Source of the DNA: Alteromonas australica
Lineage (GTDB): Bacteria; Pseudomonadota; Gammaproteobacteria; Enterobacterales; Alteromonadaceae
Assembly: GCF_000730385.1 (NCBI RefSeq)
Contig: NZ_CP008849.1
Location: 1,674,001-1,738,000 of the forward strand
Direction of reading: 5' to 3'
DNA length: 64,000 nucleotides
Of the stretch, positions 29,331 through 38,193 are shown piece after piece. The notes beneath the pieces are model-generated. The model saw only the letters and a list, made by a program, of their open reading frames with translations. It searched no databases and had not been told where the DNA came from. Within the stretch, counting starts at the first letter, position 1. Each line of letters opens with the position of its first letter. The translations under genes were made by a program, and so were the position numbers.

Positions 29331-29671
29331 AATATGTCCTCATACTGCGCAGGTTTAAAACCAATGTGAAAGGTGCCATTGTGAAGCAAAATAGGGCGTT
29401 TAACCATGGCAGGGTGGGTTTCTAGAAGCGAAAGCGCTTTTTCTTTATCTAAATTGGCTTTATCAGCATCATCAAGTTGGCGGTAGGTGGTGCCGCGTTT
29501 ATTTAGCATCACTTCCCAACCCAATGCGCTTTCAGCAGTGGTGAGGAACGCCGCTGAAATGCCATCTTTTCTATAGTCGTGAAACACAAAATCAATGTTG
29601 TGTTCAGTTAACCATTTCTTTGCTTTTTTTATGGTATCGCAATTGGCTATACCGTAAAGCGTCGTGCTCAT
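29327..29671 (-). CDS. yffB: ArsC/Spx-family protein YffB
   Basis: The 114-residue thioredoxin-fold protein begins [19 protein letters not shown] with a single active-site-type Cys, followed by a YRKDG segment and KRPILLHNG, as in YffB/YfgD-type ArsC relatives. It is unlikely to be an arsenate reductase; glutathione-dependent thiol chemistry has been proposed for YffB. It overlaps dapE by 4 nt. AGGA is about 10 nt upstream of the ATG. Confidence 0.9.
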   Translation of the reverse strand: MSTTLYGIANCDTIKKAKKWLTEHNIDFVFHDYRKDGISAAFLTTAESALGWEVMLNKRGTTYRQLDDADKANLDKEKALSLLETHPAMVKRPILLHNGTFHIGFKPAQYEDIF

Positions 29672-29749
29672 AATATGTCTATCCTGAAGGTGTAAAATGT
29701 GATTTATGTCTTGGCGACCTACCTATTTTACCTACGTTAATAGGTGCAT

Positions 29750-30253
29750 TTATAAAAAAAGCGTGAAGAGACTGTCTTGCATGCCGTCAACGTATTTTTG
29801 TTGTGTAGGCAGCAGCCCCTTCAAGGCCTGCGCATTTAATACGGACATTATACAAATATTTGCCACGCCTTGTTGCTTCAACCATGCAGAATTTACAGAA
29901 AATAGCAGGCTACCCTTTTTTATTTTATCGCCTTGTTTAACCTCACACTGAAATTTCTCACCCATTAACCCATTCGTTTGCTCGCCAAACTTAACGATGC
30001 ATTTTAATCCAAACGTCGACTTCAGGGTAATGGCGTAATTGAGGGGATCCACAGCAAGAATAGTTCCTTCGAATGGGGCGCGGGCTTTGCTTTCGGAAGT
30101 TTGTATGGCGAAGCCAGGGCCCCACGCGCCCTTTGCAAAGAGGGGATCAGAGAGTGTGGACAAGCTCGCACATTTCCCAGACACGGGGGCCGCAATGGGA
30201 ATGGCGCGTTGAAAAGAGTCTGGCGCCTCTACAAGCAATTTATCTGTGATCAA
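29750..30253 (-). CDS. EIIA-Glc-like protein lacking both active-site histidines
   Basis: The 167-residue protein follows the PTS EIIA-glucose fold: IPIAAPVSGKCASLS, DPLFAKGAWGPGFAI, ARAPFEGTI, IVKFGEQT, LMGEKFQCEVKQGDKIKKGSLLF. In E. coli Crr the phosphorylated His90 is in VHFG and its partner His75 in NHAF; here the equivalents are Lys88 (VKFG) and Tyr73 (NYAI). Phosphotransfer by the normal route is therefore not possible. It may be a regulatory or scaffold protein. It starts at a TTG that overlaps the stop of the upstream ACT gene (TTGA), with AAGAGGA about 8 nt before. No PTS permease is nearby. Confidence 0.82.
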   Translation of the reverse strand: MITDKLLVEAPDSFQRAIPIAAPVSGKCASLSTLSDPLFAKGAWGPGFAIQTSESKARAPFEGTILAVDPLNYAITLKSTFGLKCIVKFGEQTNGLMGEKFQCEVKQGDKIKKGSLLFSVNSAWLKQQGVANICIMSVLNAQALKGLLPTQQKYVDGMQDSLFTLFL

Positions 30254-30642
30254 GACACCATTCCTCTTACTGAATATCCCGCATTCACCAAGGCTTTTTG
30301 CGCATCGTTGAGTTTATTTTCTTTCACAAGAAAAAAGTCGGTTTCAAAAGTAGAAACCACGAAAATAGACACTTTGGCTTTTGCTAATACCGCGCCTATT
30401 TGCGCCATAATGCCCACCATTGAAAGATGAAGTGGGCCAATAAGTTCAAGTGCTTTCCAATTTTCGTCGCTTTCAAGGGAGTCTATGGAGACCGAATCAG
30501 GCACCACAATCGACAGTTCATCTTGGGTTTTGCCGAGAAAAAATAATGGGCTTTTGAGCACCTCAGCAGGTATATCACTGTCGCCATCTAAACTGTGAAT
30601 GGTAAAAGATTGAGGGAGCACCTCTAGGGTTTGTTTGGGCAT
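30250..30642 (-). CDS. ACT-domain protein
   Basis: The 130-residue protein contains two ACT-like halves: the second (about 65-128) reads GPLHLSMVGIMAQIGAVLAKAKVSIFVVSTFETDF in the sequence (shown here only as its start GPLHLSMVGIM) and resembles the ACT_7/CASTOR-type fold that binds amino acids. There is no catalytic domain, so it is a stand-alone sensor. Its stop overlaps the start of the EIIA-like gene, implying that the two proteins work together. The upstream region holds a DnaA-box cluster. Function unknown. Confidence 0.78.
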   Translation of the reverse strand: MPKQTLEVLPQSFTIHSLDGDSDIPAEVLKSPLFFLGKTQDELSIVVPDSVSIDSLESDENWKALELIGPLHLSMVGIMAQIGAVLAKAKVSIFVVSTFETDFFLVKENKLNDAQKALVNAGYSVRGMVS

Positions 30643-30672
30643 GAAAAACCAAGGAAATGTTAACGAAGTAAA

Positions 30673-30849
30673 GTATCCACATTAAACCACCATCTGTGAC
30701 TAACTGCCAAGTGTTATCCACTTAATCTGTGGATAAGTTTGTTGAGTAGTTTGGGGCTTAATTATAAGTGCATGAAAATAAACAAATAAATAAACTGTAC
30801 AAACAATAGTCAGTGGATAACATTCACTGTATTGCAAGCATTTTCCACA
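30673..30849. promoter_or_regulatory. Cluster of five DnaA-box-like sites
   Basis: In 177 bp between the divergent ACT and VOC genes five 9-mers match or nearly match TTATCCACA: GTATCCACA (30673), TTATCCACT (30714), TGTGGATAA (30728, perfect on the minus strand), AGTGGATAA (30812, minus) and TTTTCCACA (30841). They flank an AT-rich stretch (about 30755-30795). No dnaA, dnaN, mnmG or parAB gene is nearby, so this is not an obvious oriC; a DnaA-titration or DnaA-controlled promoter region is possible. Confidence 0.6.
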
Positions 30850-31021
30850 ACCGCTGTCTATACAATTTTATGAAAATGTTCTTCTATTTTTGAATTTCTT
30901 TTCTTGACAGTGCGTATTTTTTGTCGACGAAATAGGCCTAAAAGGGGTAGGGTTTATAATTGTAAAACCGATTGTTAATAAGCAAATCGAAAGACACAAA
31001 GATAAAAATAAGGTGACGACA

Positions 31022-31384
31022 ATGAGCGATAGTTTATGGTGCGACCTCACCACTGAAAAGGCAGATACGTTAGCTGATTACTATGTTGAAGTGATGGGAT
31101 GGAAAAAAGAAGCCATCGACATGGGCGATTACAACGATTACGTGATGATGAAAGCAGACGGTACCCCAGCGGGGGGTATCTGTCATAAAAAAGGCTGTAA
31201 TGAAAACATGCCCAATGGATGGATCCCCTATTTTACCGTGAGCCATTTAGATACGGCATTGCAAAAAAGTCAACGTTTAGGCGGCACCCTGGTAGGGAAA
31301 ATTAGACAGTTTGGCGAAGATAGGTTTTGTATTGTGACGGATCCCGCGGGGATAAGCTGTGGTTTGTTTGAAAAAAACAGCTAA
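31022..31384 (+). CDS. VOC (glyoxalase/bleomycin-resistance fold) family protein
   Basis: The 120-residue single-module VOC protein has WCDLTTEKADTLADYYVEVMGW at the start (abbreviated here as WCDLTTEKADTLADYY), GGICHKKG in the middle and a terminal FGEDRFCIVTDPAGISCGL. The class includes metal-dependent glyoxalases and dioxygenases; no metal ligand set can be assigned with confidence. The ATG at 31022 follows AAGGTG; an in-frame GTG three codons earlier is rejected. It is convergent with hppD, itself a two-module VOC-fold enzyme, but shares no operon. Confidence 0.75.
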   Translation: MSDSLWCDLTTEKADTLADYYVEVMGWKKEAIDMGDYNDYVMMKADGTPAGGICHKKGCNENMPNGWIPYFTVSHLDTALQKSQRLGGTLVGKIRQFGEDRFCIVTDPAGISCGLFEKNS

Positions 31385-31392
31385 GCGCGGCA

Positions 31393-31430
31393 ACCCAATT
31401 CGCCGTGAATATCAGTACGGCCAATTGGGT
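31393..31430. terminator. Hairpin between convergent VOC and hppD genes
   Basis: ACCCAATT pairs with AATTGGGT across a 22-nt interior that contains a small CGT/ACG stem. There is no T-run; bidirectional termination is plausible. Confidence 0.45.
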
Positions 31431-31456
31431 CTGCACGAAAAAAAGGTAAGGCTGGG

Positions 31457-32539
31457 TTAACTGGCTTTATCTTTTAACACACCTCGGCTTAGTTGGTCGC
31501 GTTCGATGGACTCAAACAAGGCTTTAAAATTCCCTTCACCAAAACCATTATCTTGTTTCCGCTGAATAAACTCAAAAAATACGGGGCCAAACACGGTTTC
31601 TGAAAAGATTTGTAGAAGCAGCCTAGGTTCGCCATTTTCCGTCGTGCCGTCTAATAGAATGCCTCTAGCCTGTAATTCGTCAACGGGCTCACCATGGCCG
31701 GGCAGGCGTTCTTCTAACATTTGGTAGTAGGTATCTGGAGGCGGTGTCATAAACTTCATGCCTTTGGCTTTCAGTTTATCTAAGCACGCAGGCAAATCGT
31801 CACAAGCGAAGGCAATATGTTGAATACCTTCTCCATTATATTGCATTAGAAATTCTTCTATTTGGCCGCCCCCACCCACGGCTTCCTCGTTAAGAGGAAT
31901 GCGAATTTTACCATCTGGCGCCGTCATGGCTTTGGATAGTAGGCCGGTATACTCACCTTTAATATCAAAGTAACGAATTTCGCGGAAATTAAATAAAGCA
32001 GTATAAAAGTTAGCCCAATACTGCATTCTGCCCCGGTAAACGTTATGAGTAAGGTGATCTAAGGTATGAAAGCCACACCCTGTTGGGTAACGGTCTACCC
32101 CTTCAATCCAATGAAAATCAATATCATAAATGGTGTTCTCGCCTTCGTACCTATCAATGAGGTAGAGCATGGCGCCACCTATGCCCTTAATCGCTGGCAG
32201 TTTGAGTTCCATGGGGCCGGTATAAGTATCCATAGGCTGGCCACCCCGGCTGAGCACCTCACTGTAAGCATGTTGTGCGTCTTTCACTCTAAACGCCATA
32301 CCGCATGCAGATGGGCCATGTTCTTCCGCGTAATAACCCGCGTGGCAGTGCTTTTCGTAATTGCTCAGTAAGTTGATGTCTCCTTGGCGCCAGAGTTCTA
32401 CATCTTTTGATTTATGCCGCGCTACGCGGGTAAAGCCCATGGCCTCGAAAATAGGCTCAAGTATCCCTTTTTCAGGGGCGGTAAACTCTAAAAATTCAAA
32501 GCCATCAAGCCCAATAGGGTTTTCGAATAAGTCAGCCAT
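31457..32539 (-). CDS. hppD: 4-hydroxyphenylpyruvate dioxygenase
   Basis: HPPD converts 4-hydroxyphenylpyruvate to homogentisate with Fe(II) and O2 in tyrosine catabolism. The 360-residue product has two VOC modules; the second holds the iron ligands in [22 protein letters not shown] and a Glu near [21 protein letters not shown] (shown here only in name for its key Glu and the Phe-rich end). [19 protein letters not shown] is the family N-terminus; an in-frame GTG four codons earlier is rejected. It lies 280 nt downstream of hmgA on the same strand, the next enzyme of the pathway. Confidence 0.95.
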   Translation of the reverse strand: MADLFENPIGLDGFEFLEFTAPEKGILEPIFEAMGFTRVARHKSKDVELWRQGDINLLSNYEKHCHAGYYAEEHGPSACGMAFRVKDAQHAYSEVLSRGGQPMDTYTGPMELKLPAIKGIGGAMLYLIDRYEGENTIYDIDFHWIEGVDRYPTGCGFHTLDHLTHNVYRGRMQYWANFYTALFNFREIRYFDIKGEYTGLLSKAMTAPDGKIRIPLNEEAVGGGGQIEEFLMQYNGEGIQHIAFACDDLPACLDKLKAKGMKFMTPPPDTYYQMLEERLPGHGEPVDELQARGILLDGTTENGEPRLLLQIFSETVFGPVFFEFIQRKQDNGFGEGNFKALFESIERDQLSRGVLKDKAS

Positions 32540-32818
32540 TACATCCCTCACATTTTTATGTGCTTACCCTAATAAGCTTTCATTTAGGGTTTATGCTTAA
32601 TTTGTAAAAATATTGTAAACGCGAGCGGGTTTATTCAGCAATGGTGGAAGAGCAATAGGAATAGTGAGAGTACGGTACCAAGTGTAACGAATAGTTTTCA
32701 GTTCAGAAAAATCCGTATTAAACTTCCAGAGTGATTGTTTAAACTATTGAAATTTAACTGCTATTTCTGCATTTCAAAACACGCAAGTGTGCAGTAAAGC
32801 GTACAGTGCATGTACGCG

Positions 32819-34147
32819 TTACTCAGGTTGCCCGGTAAATTGCTTTTTCAATCCCTTCCAACAGTTTATGTAGTCGGTTTGTCGGCAGGGGGTGTTCAAT
32901 GCAAAAGGCGTGGGCTTAATCACTAAACTCGATTCCAACATAAACGCCAGGGTATCTTTGTATCTTTGAGGGGTCAGCGTTTCTTGGGTTGCTTTATTAA
33001 ACACGGCGGCCTCAGGGCCATGGGGCGTCATACAGTTGTGAAGGCTAGCACCTCCAGGTTCAAACCCTTTTTCTTTCGCATCATAGGCGCCTTTAATTAA
33101 GCCCATAAACTCACTCATGATATTTCTGTGATAATACGGTGGCCGAAAGGTGTGCTCTGCAACCATCCACCTTTCAGGAAAAATAACAAAATCCACGTTT
33201 GCTGTGCCCTCATGGGCAGACGGCGAGGTTAATACGGTAAAAATAGAGGGGTCGGGATGATCAAAACTCACTGAATTAATCACGTTAAACGCGTTCAGGT
33301 TGTACTTATAAGGCGCAGAATTACCCACCCAAGCCACCACATCAAAAGGAGAATGAAGCAAAGTGGCTTGATACAGCTGACCGTCAAATTTAGTGACTAA
33401 CGTATGTGGATTGTCGTTATCTTCAAACCAGGCCACAGGATAGTGAAAATCACGCTGATTAGCGTAGCCATTTGCCCCCACAGGCCCGCGTTCTGGCAGC
33501 GTGAAAGGTTGCCCGTAGTTTTCACACACATAGCCGCGGCAATGTTTAGAGATAACGTCTATTGAGAATTTTACACCTCGTGGAATAACGGCAATTTCCT
33601 CCGGCTCAAGGCTAAGCCTGCCAAACTCCGTTTTAATCAACATCTCCCCGTGTTGAGGGATAATTAATAACTCCCCATCAGCGTTATAAAAGGCTTTCTT
33701 CTCCATATTGGCATTTGCACTGTAGAGGTGTATCGCCATGCCGATGTGAGTATGCGCACTGCCGTTCGCCGCCAGGGTAGTTAACCCGTTTACAAAATCA
33801 GTGGGTTCATCTGTAAAAGGGAAGGGGCTCCAGCGCATTGCATTGGGTGGACAAGGTGTTGTATGAGGGGCTGTGACGATGTTACCTAAAGCCATAGGCG
33901 CAAAGTCTGACATGGCAACAGAAGGGCGCAGTCTGTATGTCCAACTACGCCTATTGCTTGCCCTTGAAGCCGTAAACGCTGTAGTACTGAGTTGTTCCGC
34001 ATACAAGTTATACTTCACCTTTTGCGGGCTAAACTGCCCCATAGGTAACGCACCTGCTAAGGCCTCTGTTTCATGTTCATTATTAAAACCTGTTAGGTAT
34101 TGTAGTTTTGCCACAGACGGCTCCTTAAACACCTTTACCGCCTTCAT
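32819..34147 (-). CDS. hmgA: Homogentisate 1,2-dioxygenase
   Basis: HmgA opens the ring of homogentisate to maleylacetoacetate using Fe(II). The 442-residue protein has the family N-terminus LQYLTGFNNEHETEALAGALP, NRRSWTYRLRPSV, FPERWMVAEHTFRPPYYHRN with iron ligands, EFMGLIKGAYDAKEKGFEPGG and NCMTPHGPEA. With hppD it gives two consecutive steps of tyrosine breakdown; maleylacetoacetate isomerase and fumarylacetoacetase are not in the window, so the pathway is split on the chromosome. Loss of HmgA in such bacteria typically gives a brown pyomelanin pigment; here it looks intact. Confidence 0.96.
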   Translation of the reverse strand: MKAVKVFKEPSVAKLQYLTGFNNEHETEALAGALPMGQFSPQKVKYNLYAEQLSTTAFTASRASNRRSWTYRLRPSVAMSDFAPMALGNIVTAPHTTPCPPNAMRWSPFPFTDEPTDFVNGLTTLAANGSAHTHIGMAIHLYSANANMEKKAFYNADGELLIIPQHGEMLIKTEFGRLSLEPEEIAVIPRGVKFSIDVISKHCRGYVCENYGQPFTLPERGPVGANGYANQRDFHYPVAWFEDNDNPHTLVTKFDGQLYQATLLHSPFDVVAWVGNSAPYKYNLNAFNVINSVSFDHPDPSIFTVLTSPSAHEGTANVDFVIFPERWMVAEHTFRPPYYHRNIMSEFMGLIKGAYDAKEKGFEPGGASLHNCMTPHGPEAAVFNKATQETLTPQRYKDTLAFMLESSLVIKPTPFALNTPCRQTDYINCWKGLKKQFTGQPE

Positions 34148-34503
34148 GGTTTGTTCGAACGTAGCTTGATGTAAAGAAGGGAGGCGGTAAGTCTGGTTAT
34201 GATGTGGTTAATAGGCAAAAGAGTAGAGAAGGTGAAAAGGTAAATCAATTGTTAACGTGCATATGATAGGTATTGCTTTAGATTACGGTGTTCTAGAAAC
34301 TTTACGTTGCAGTTGGACAGGGTTTACACCGTGTTGAGCTAGGTTGCTTCAAGCCGGAGGAATAAGCGCAGCAGAAAGCATAGAAAGAAATGGCTTGGTT
34401 AAACCATAAGCACGATGATTTCTGTTAAATTGGTGTGAAGTTATTACTTTTCTATAAATTACTGGTAAATTGTGCACCACGGTGAACAAATTAGGGTAAT
34501 TCG
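34148..34503. other. Intergenic region between hmgA and patatin genes
   Basis: This 356-nt divergent gap must hold the promoters of hmgA (minus) and the patatin gene (plus). I see no coding stretch, no RNA gene and no convincing operator or strong sigma-70 pair. Confidence 0.5.
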
Positions 34504-35586
34504 TTGGTTCCTTTAGATATTTACGCAGGTGAAGCGGCGCGCGCTAGAATCCAAAAAGAGGGGTTTTCGCCACAACTGTTTCAGTATTTTCTTGGTGCCT
34601 CTGGTGGGCCAAAATGGTTTTCATTGGCTGGGTTAGACCGAGTACTATTTCCAGAATGGTTTGCTGGCATTCACCACCAAGTACAAGTCATAGGCTCTTC
34701 TGCTGGCGCATTTAGAGCCATGTGTGCCGTACAGCAGGATCCCCTTGCGGCTATTAATCGCTTAGCCAGTGCCTATTCCACCACCACCTACTCAAGCAAC
34801 AAGCCTACTCCACGAGAAATCACCGCCAAAGCCTTAGATCTTCTCACTTATATGATTGACGATGAAGGCAAGAAAAGTGCGCTGGAAAATGACAGATTCA
34901 AAGCGCATTTAATTGTAGCAAAATGCCTAGGTGCCACTCGCTTTGAAGGTAAATTTCAACAATTACGCGGCCTTGCTATGAGCGCGGCAACAAACACCAT
35001 AGGCCGTAAGCATTTGGCAAAGTTGTATACCCGCTATGTATTTTCATCGCCAGGTAGTAACCTAAGCATAAGCGATCCCTATCATCTACCCACGCAGTAT
35101 CATCTGTTAACCGAGGGTAATATACATGCGGCTTTATTGGCCTCAGGTTCAATACCAGTGGTCATTGAAGGTGTGACAGACATAGAAGGCGCCCCCCCTG
35201 GCATGTATAGAGACGGGGGCATTATCGACTACCATTTCGATATATCCCTTGGCCCTGAAGATGGATTAGTGCTGTATCCCCATTTTTACAACAAGCCAAT
35301 ACCGGGATGGTTCGATAAGGGCTTAAAACGTCGCGTTCCTCATAAGAGCAGTTACGACAACGTAGTAATGATGGTGCCCTCACAAGCATTTATCGCCAGC
35401 CTACCTTTTGGCAAAATTCCCGATAGAAAAGATTTTGAAGTACTAGACGCCCCAGCCCGAATCGCATATTGGCAAACCGTGCTGAGTGAAACAGACAGAT
35501 TAGGCGAGTATTTTATGAAAATAGCGGGAGATGGCAGTATTGTGGATAAAATACAGCCATTCACGTTTGCCCAGCGTGGGGGCTAA
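34504..35586 (+). CDS. Patatin-like phospholipase
   Basis: The 360-residue cytosolic protein has the patatin catalytic features: an oxyanion-type LGASGGPKWFSLAGLD at 31-46, the nucleophile elbow GSSAG near 65 and the catalytic Asp in YRDGGIIDYH near 236. Patatins hydrolyse acyl esters of lipids. It starts with TTG, since no ATG is available before the catalytic region, with AGGG about 8 nt upstream. It has no signal peptide or membrane segment and stands alone between hmgA and tRNA-Val. Confidence 0.82.
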   Translation: MVPLDIYAGEAARARIQKEGFSPQLFQYFLGASGGPKWFSLAGLDRVLFPEWFAGIHHQVQVIGSSAGAFRAMCAVQQDPLAAINRLASAYSTTTYSSNKPTPREITAKALDLLTYMIDDEGKKSALENDRFKAHLIVAKCLGATRFEGKFQQLRGLAMSAATNTIGRKHLAKLYTRYVFSSPGSNLSISDPYHLPTQYHLLTEGNIHAALLASGSIPVVIEGVTDIEGAPPGMYRDGGIIDYHFDISLGPEDGLVLYPHFYNKPIPGWFDKGLKRRVPHKSSYDNVVMMVPSQAFIASLPFGKIPDRKDFEVLDAPARIAYWQTVLSETDRLGEYFMKIAGDGSIVDKIQPFTFAQRGG

Positions 35587-35720
35587 TTCGTCTATTTGGT
35601 TGCTTATTAGGCACTTGAATGCCACGGCGTGAATTTTTTCTTGCAGCCAGCGCGCTGCATCAGTATTATACGCGCCGTTGCTACAACTCTACACCCTCAT
35701 GGTTGTTAGCATTTCAATTT

Positions 35721-35797
<77 letters not shown>

Positions 35798-35975
35798 CTT
35801 CTTCTATACTCAGTTTTCATCATATCTCGGCGGCGCAATTACCTATTGTTCGTGGCGAGCTTTATTGCGTTTGTTCAGTTAGCGTCGTTAATTTTCTTCT
35901 AATACACCGCGTGCGTCACATTTTGTCGTATCCATGCTTCATGCTTATTAAAGGTGAGCCATTACGAGTAAAAGC

Positions 35976-37034
35976 ATGGAAAACGTTCAAACCAGTCAAA
36001 TCAATATTCACGTCATCGGTGTAGGTGGCTGCGGTGGCAACGCGGTAACAAATATGGCCAGTCTGTGCTCTCACGAACGTATCAGATTCAGTTCAATTAA
36101 TACAGATATCGCCGCTTTACATCGATGTCATAATCATGAAGTGGTGTTGATTGGTGAGGGCACCACTAAGGGGTTTGGCGCGGGCGCTGATCCTGAGGTG
36201 GCAAGGCGCGCTGCGAGTCAAAGTGAGGCCGCGCTACAAGTGCTTATTGAGGGAGCAGACCTTATTATCATTGTCGCAGGGTTAGGCGGAGGAACGGGAA
36301 GTGGTGCTTCTCCAGTTCTTATTGACTTAGCCAAAGAGAATGAAATTGATGTCATGTGTTTTGTCACTCTCCCCTTTAAAACTGAAGGAGGGCTGAGAGT
36401 GGATATTGCTGAGCACGCGCTAGCGGAAATACGTAGCAAAGCAAACGCAACGCTTGTGATGTCTAACGATTCATTGATATCGGCCTTGGATGAAACTGTA
36501 GGCCTGCTTTCTGCTTTTCGCCATTGCGATGCCCAAATCCATAGCATAGTGGAAGCCATCATCGTGATGTTAACAAACACTGGGTACATCAACGTCGATA
36601 TCAATGACTTCAGTCACATTCTCTCCTTAGAGGGTGACACTGCCTTAGGTGTTGGCATAGCAGAGGACGACAGTTCATTGAGTAGTGCACTTAAGCATGC
36701 GTTAGAAAACCCGCTGGTTGATAAGCAAAACATAATGGGGGCGCAGGGGGTTATCGCACAGCTAACCTGCAGAGAAGAGCCTAGTTTGGCTATGTATGAA
36801 GAAATGCTAGCCACGCTTCAATTACTCGTAGATGGGCCCCAAACTCTCATTATTACTGGCGTGACTTTATCCCCCGAGCTACCGCATTTTGGTGAAGTGT
36901 TAATTATCGCAACAGGGGTGCCTGTGGAGAAACAGCAATTTGACCAAGAGAAAAATGTGATACCGATGAAGCACGCATCTGGCTACCTTGAAATTCCAAC
37001 GTACTTAAGGCTTCGAGGAAAAGAGCTGCTATGA
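35976..37034 (+). CDS. FtsZ paralogue (tubulin-like GTPase)
   Basis: The 352-residue protein is an FtsZ homologue outside the dcw cluster: N-terminal INIHVIGVGGCGGNAVTNM at 9-27, tubulin signature AGLGGGTGSGASPV at 101-114, TLPFKTEGG at 131-139 and a T7 synergy loop INVDINDF at 205-212 with both catalytic Asps (208, 211; E. coli 209, 212). The C-terminal end LEIPTYLRLRG at 338-348 resembles the conserved FtsZ tail that binds FtsA and ZipA, but the linker is only about 20 residues against roughly 50 in E. coli. Elsewhere it is divergent. GTP binding and polymerisation look possible; its role is unknown. It is monocistronic, after tRNA-Val and convergent with a WYL regulator. Confidence 0.87.
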   Translation: MENVQTSQINIHVIGVGGCGGNAVTNMASLCSHERIRFSSINTDIAALHRCHNHEVVLIGEGTTKGFGAGADPEVARRAASQSEAALQVLIEGADLIIIVAGLGGGTGSGASPVLIDLAKENEIDVMCFVTLPFKTEGGLRVDIAEHALAEIRSKANATLVMSNDSLISALDETVGLLSAFRHCDAQIHSIVEAIIVMLTNTGYINVDINDFSHILSLEGDTALGVGIAEDDSSLSSALKHALENPLVDKQNIMGAQGVIAQLTCREEPSLAMYEEMLATLQLLVDGPQTLIITGVTLSPELPHFGEVLIIATGVPVEKQQFDQEKNVIPMKHASGYLEIPTYLRLRGKELL

Positions 37035-37080
37035 CGCTGATTGCGCCCGAGCATTAGGCCGCTTTATCGTTGATAGCCGT

Positions 37081-38106
37081 TTAACTACTGCTATCAATGT
37101 CTCCCAAATAAGTCATATGCAGTGTGCTCGACAGCGCTTTGAAGTATTGCCGTAACTTTTGCGGCGCAATAACTTCAATGTTGTCACCTAAGCCTCTTAA
37201 AAATGCGCGCAGTTTATTGGTATCTTCAACTGTAGCGGTTAACCGCGATTTATCAGCCTGGTTTGACGGAGTAATAACCTGATCATCGCTTAGCCTATAG
37301 CCGTGAAGTAAAAATAGGGCGTTGTTATTCACGCGTAGCTCTAGCTGTATGTTTTCTTTATTTTTGGCTGTTAATGTCTGAATATTTTCCAACTCGCCAA
37401 AGGCTTGTTGGCAGTCTTCATCAGTTACGGTAACGTTTCTAATGAATTGTAGCGGTAAAGCGTAGCGCCTTTTGTGCAGCGCGCCGAAGGTGCATACAAA
37501 TAGTTGTCGGCCATCTTGCTTAACCAACCCCATGGGGTTAACCCTGTCGTAGTGCTTCCAAACCATGTCAGTGCTACCGCTAAATATACGTTTAATATCA
37601 GCAGAAATTTGCTTCTTAAAGAAGATGGCGCTTTTCAACCGTTCAAAGGAGGTGGCATCTATTTCTGGCGGTATAAGTGGTTGAGAAATTTGGGAGTCGG
37701 CCACCGATCTTAACCAGTGCGTTAGCAAAGATTCGCTGTCTTGCTCAAGTACCTGAGACGCTTTTGCAAAATAGGGCTGCATTTCTTTTAACGTAGAATT
37801 AGGAAGCGTTGCGCCTGACTGCTCTAGCACTTTAAAGGCTAACGCGGTATTGCCATCCATTAAGCTTACATTGAGCTTTTTAAAATTAGCGTTGATAAAC
37901 CAGCCGTAAGGTTTGGAGCGTTTGTCAACGTCTAAACCAAAAAGCCCAATGTTTTCTAAGCTCACTAGGTCTCGTTGAACCGTGCGCATGTCGATATTAT
38001 GATGCCCACAGTTTTGAAGGTTCTCGAATATTTGCCGACTCGATACCTTTCTAGGCGCAAACGGCACGAATTGGAGAATGTCTAACTTGCGTTGAAATGC
38101 ACTCAT
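37081..38106 (-). CDS. WYL-domain transcriptional regulator
   Basis: The 341-residue protein has an N-terminal winged helix-turn-helix (about 5-60; RKVSSRQIFENL, MRTVQRDLVSLENIG) and a WYL domain from about 165 (DRVNPMGLVKQDGRQLFVC, RRYALPLQFIRNVTV), with a WCX-like C-terminal part. WYL regulators sense ligands, often nucleic acid-related, and several control phage defence or DNA repair genes; no such system is seen beside it. It converges with the ftsZ-like gene with a 46-nt gap. Confidence 0.87.
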   Translation of the reverse strand: MSAFQRKLDILQFVPFAPRKVSSRQIFENLQNCGHHNIDMRTVQRDLVSLENIGLFGLDVDKRSKPYGWFINANFKKLNVSLMDGNTALAFKVLEQSGATLPNSTLKEMQPYFAKASQVLEQDSESLLTHWLRSVADSQISQPLIPPEIDATSFERLKSAIFFKKQISADIKRIFSGSTDMVWKHYDRVNPMGLVKQDGRQLFVCTFGALHKRRYALPLQFIRNVTVTDEDCQQAFGELENIQTLTAKNKENIQLELRVNNNALFLLHGYRLSDDQVITPSNQADKSRLTATVEDTNKLRAFLRGLGDNIEVIAPQKLRQYFKALSSTLHMTYLGDIDSSS

Positions 38107-38155
38107 TGTGGTGAACCGACTTTTACGTGAGTAACTTCACGATATCATAGAGATA

Positions 38156-38180
38156 GGGTGCGACAAAAAGTGTCGCACCC
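38156..38180. repeat. Perfect 10-bp inverted repeat upstream of the WYL gene
   Basis: GGGTGCGACA-AAAAG-TGTCGCACCC lies 50 nt before the WYL start. It may be an autoregulatory operator, or the terminator of a decayed gene whose apparent end (38194) is next to it. Confidence 0.6.
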
Positions 38181-38193
38181 TTGATGCGCGTTT

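Noticed and set aside
30673..30849. Chromosomal or plasmid origin of replication
   Set aside because: No dnaA, dnaN, mnmG, rep or par genes are nearby; DnaA boxes alone do not make an origin.
32603..32620. TyrR/PhhR box upstream of hppD (TGTAAA-N6-GTAAAC)
   Set aside because: The second half should be TTTACA; the arms are direct rather than inverted, so the match fails.
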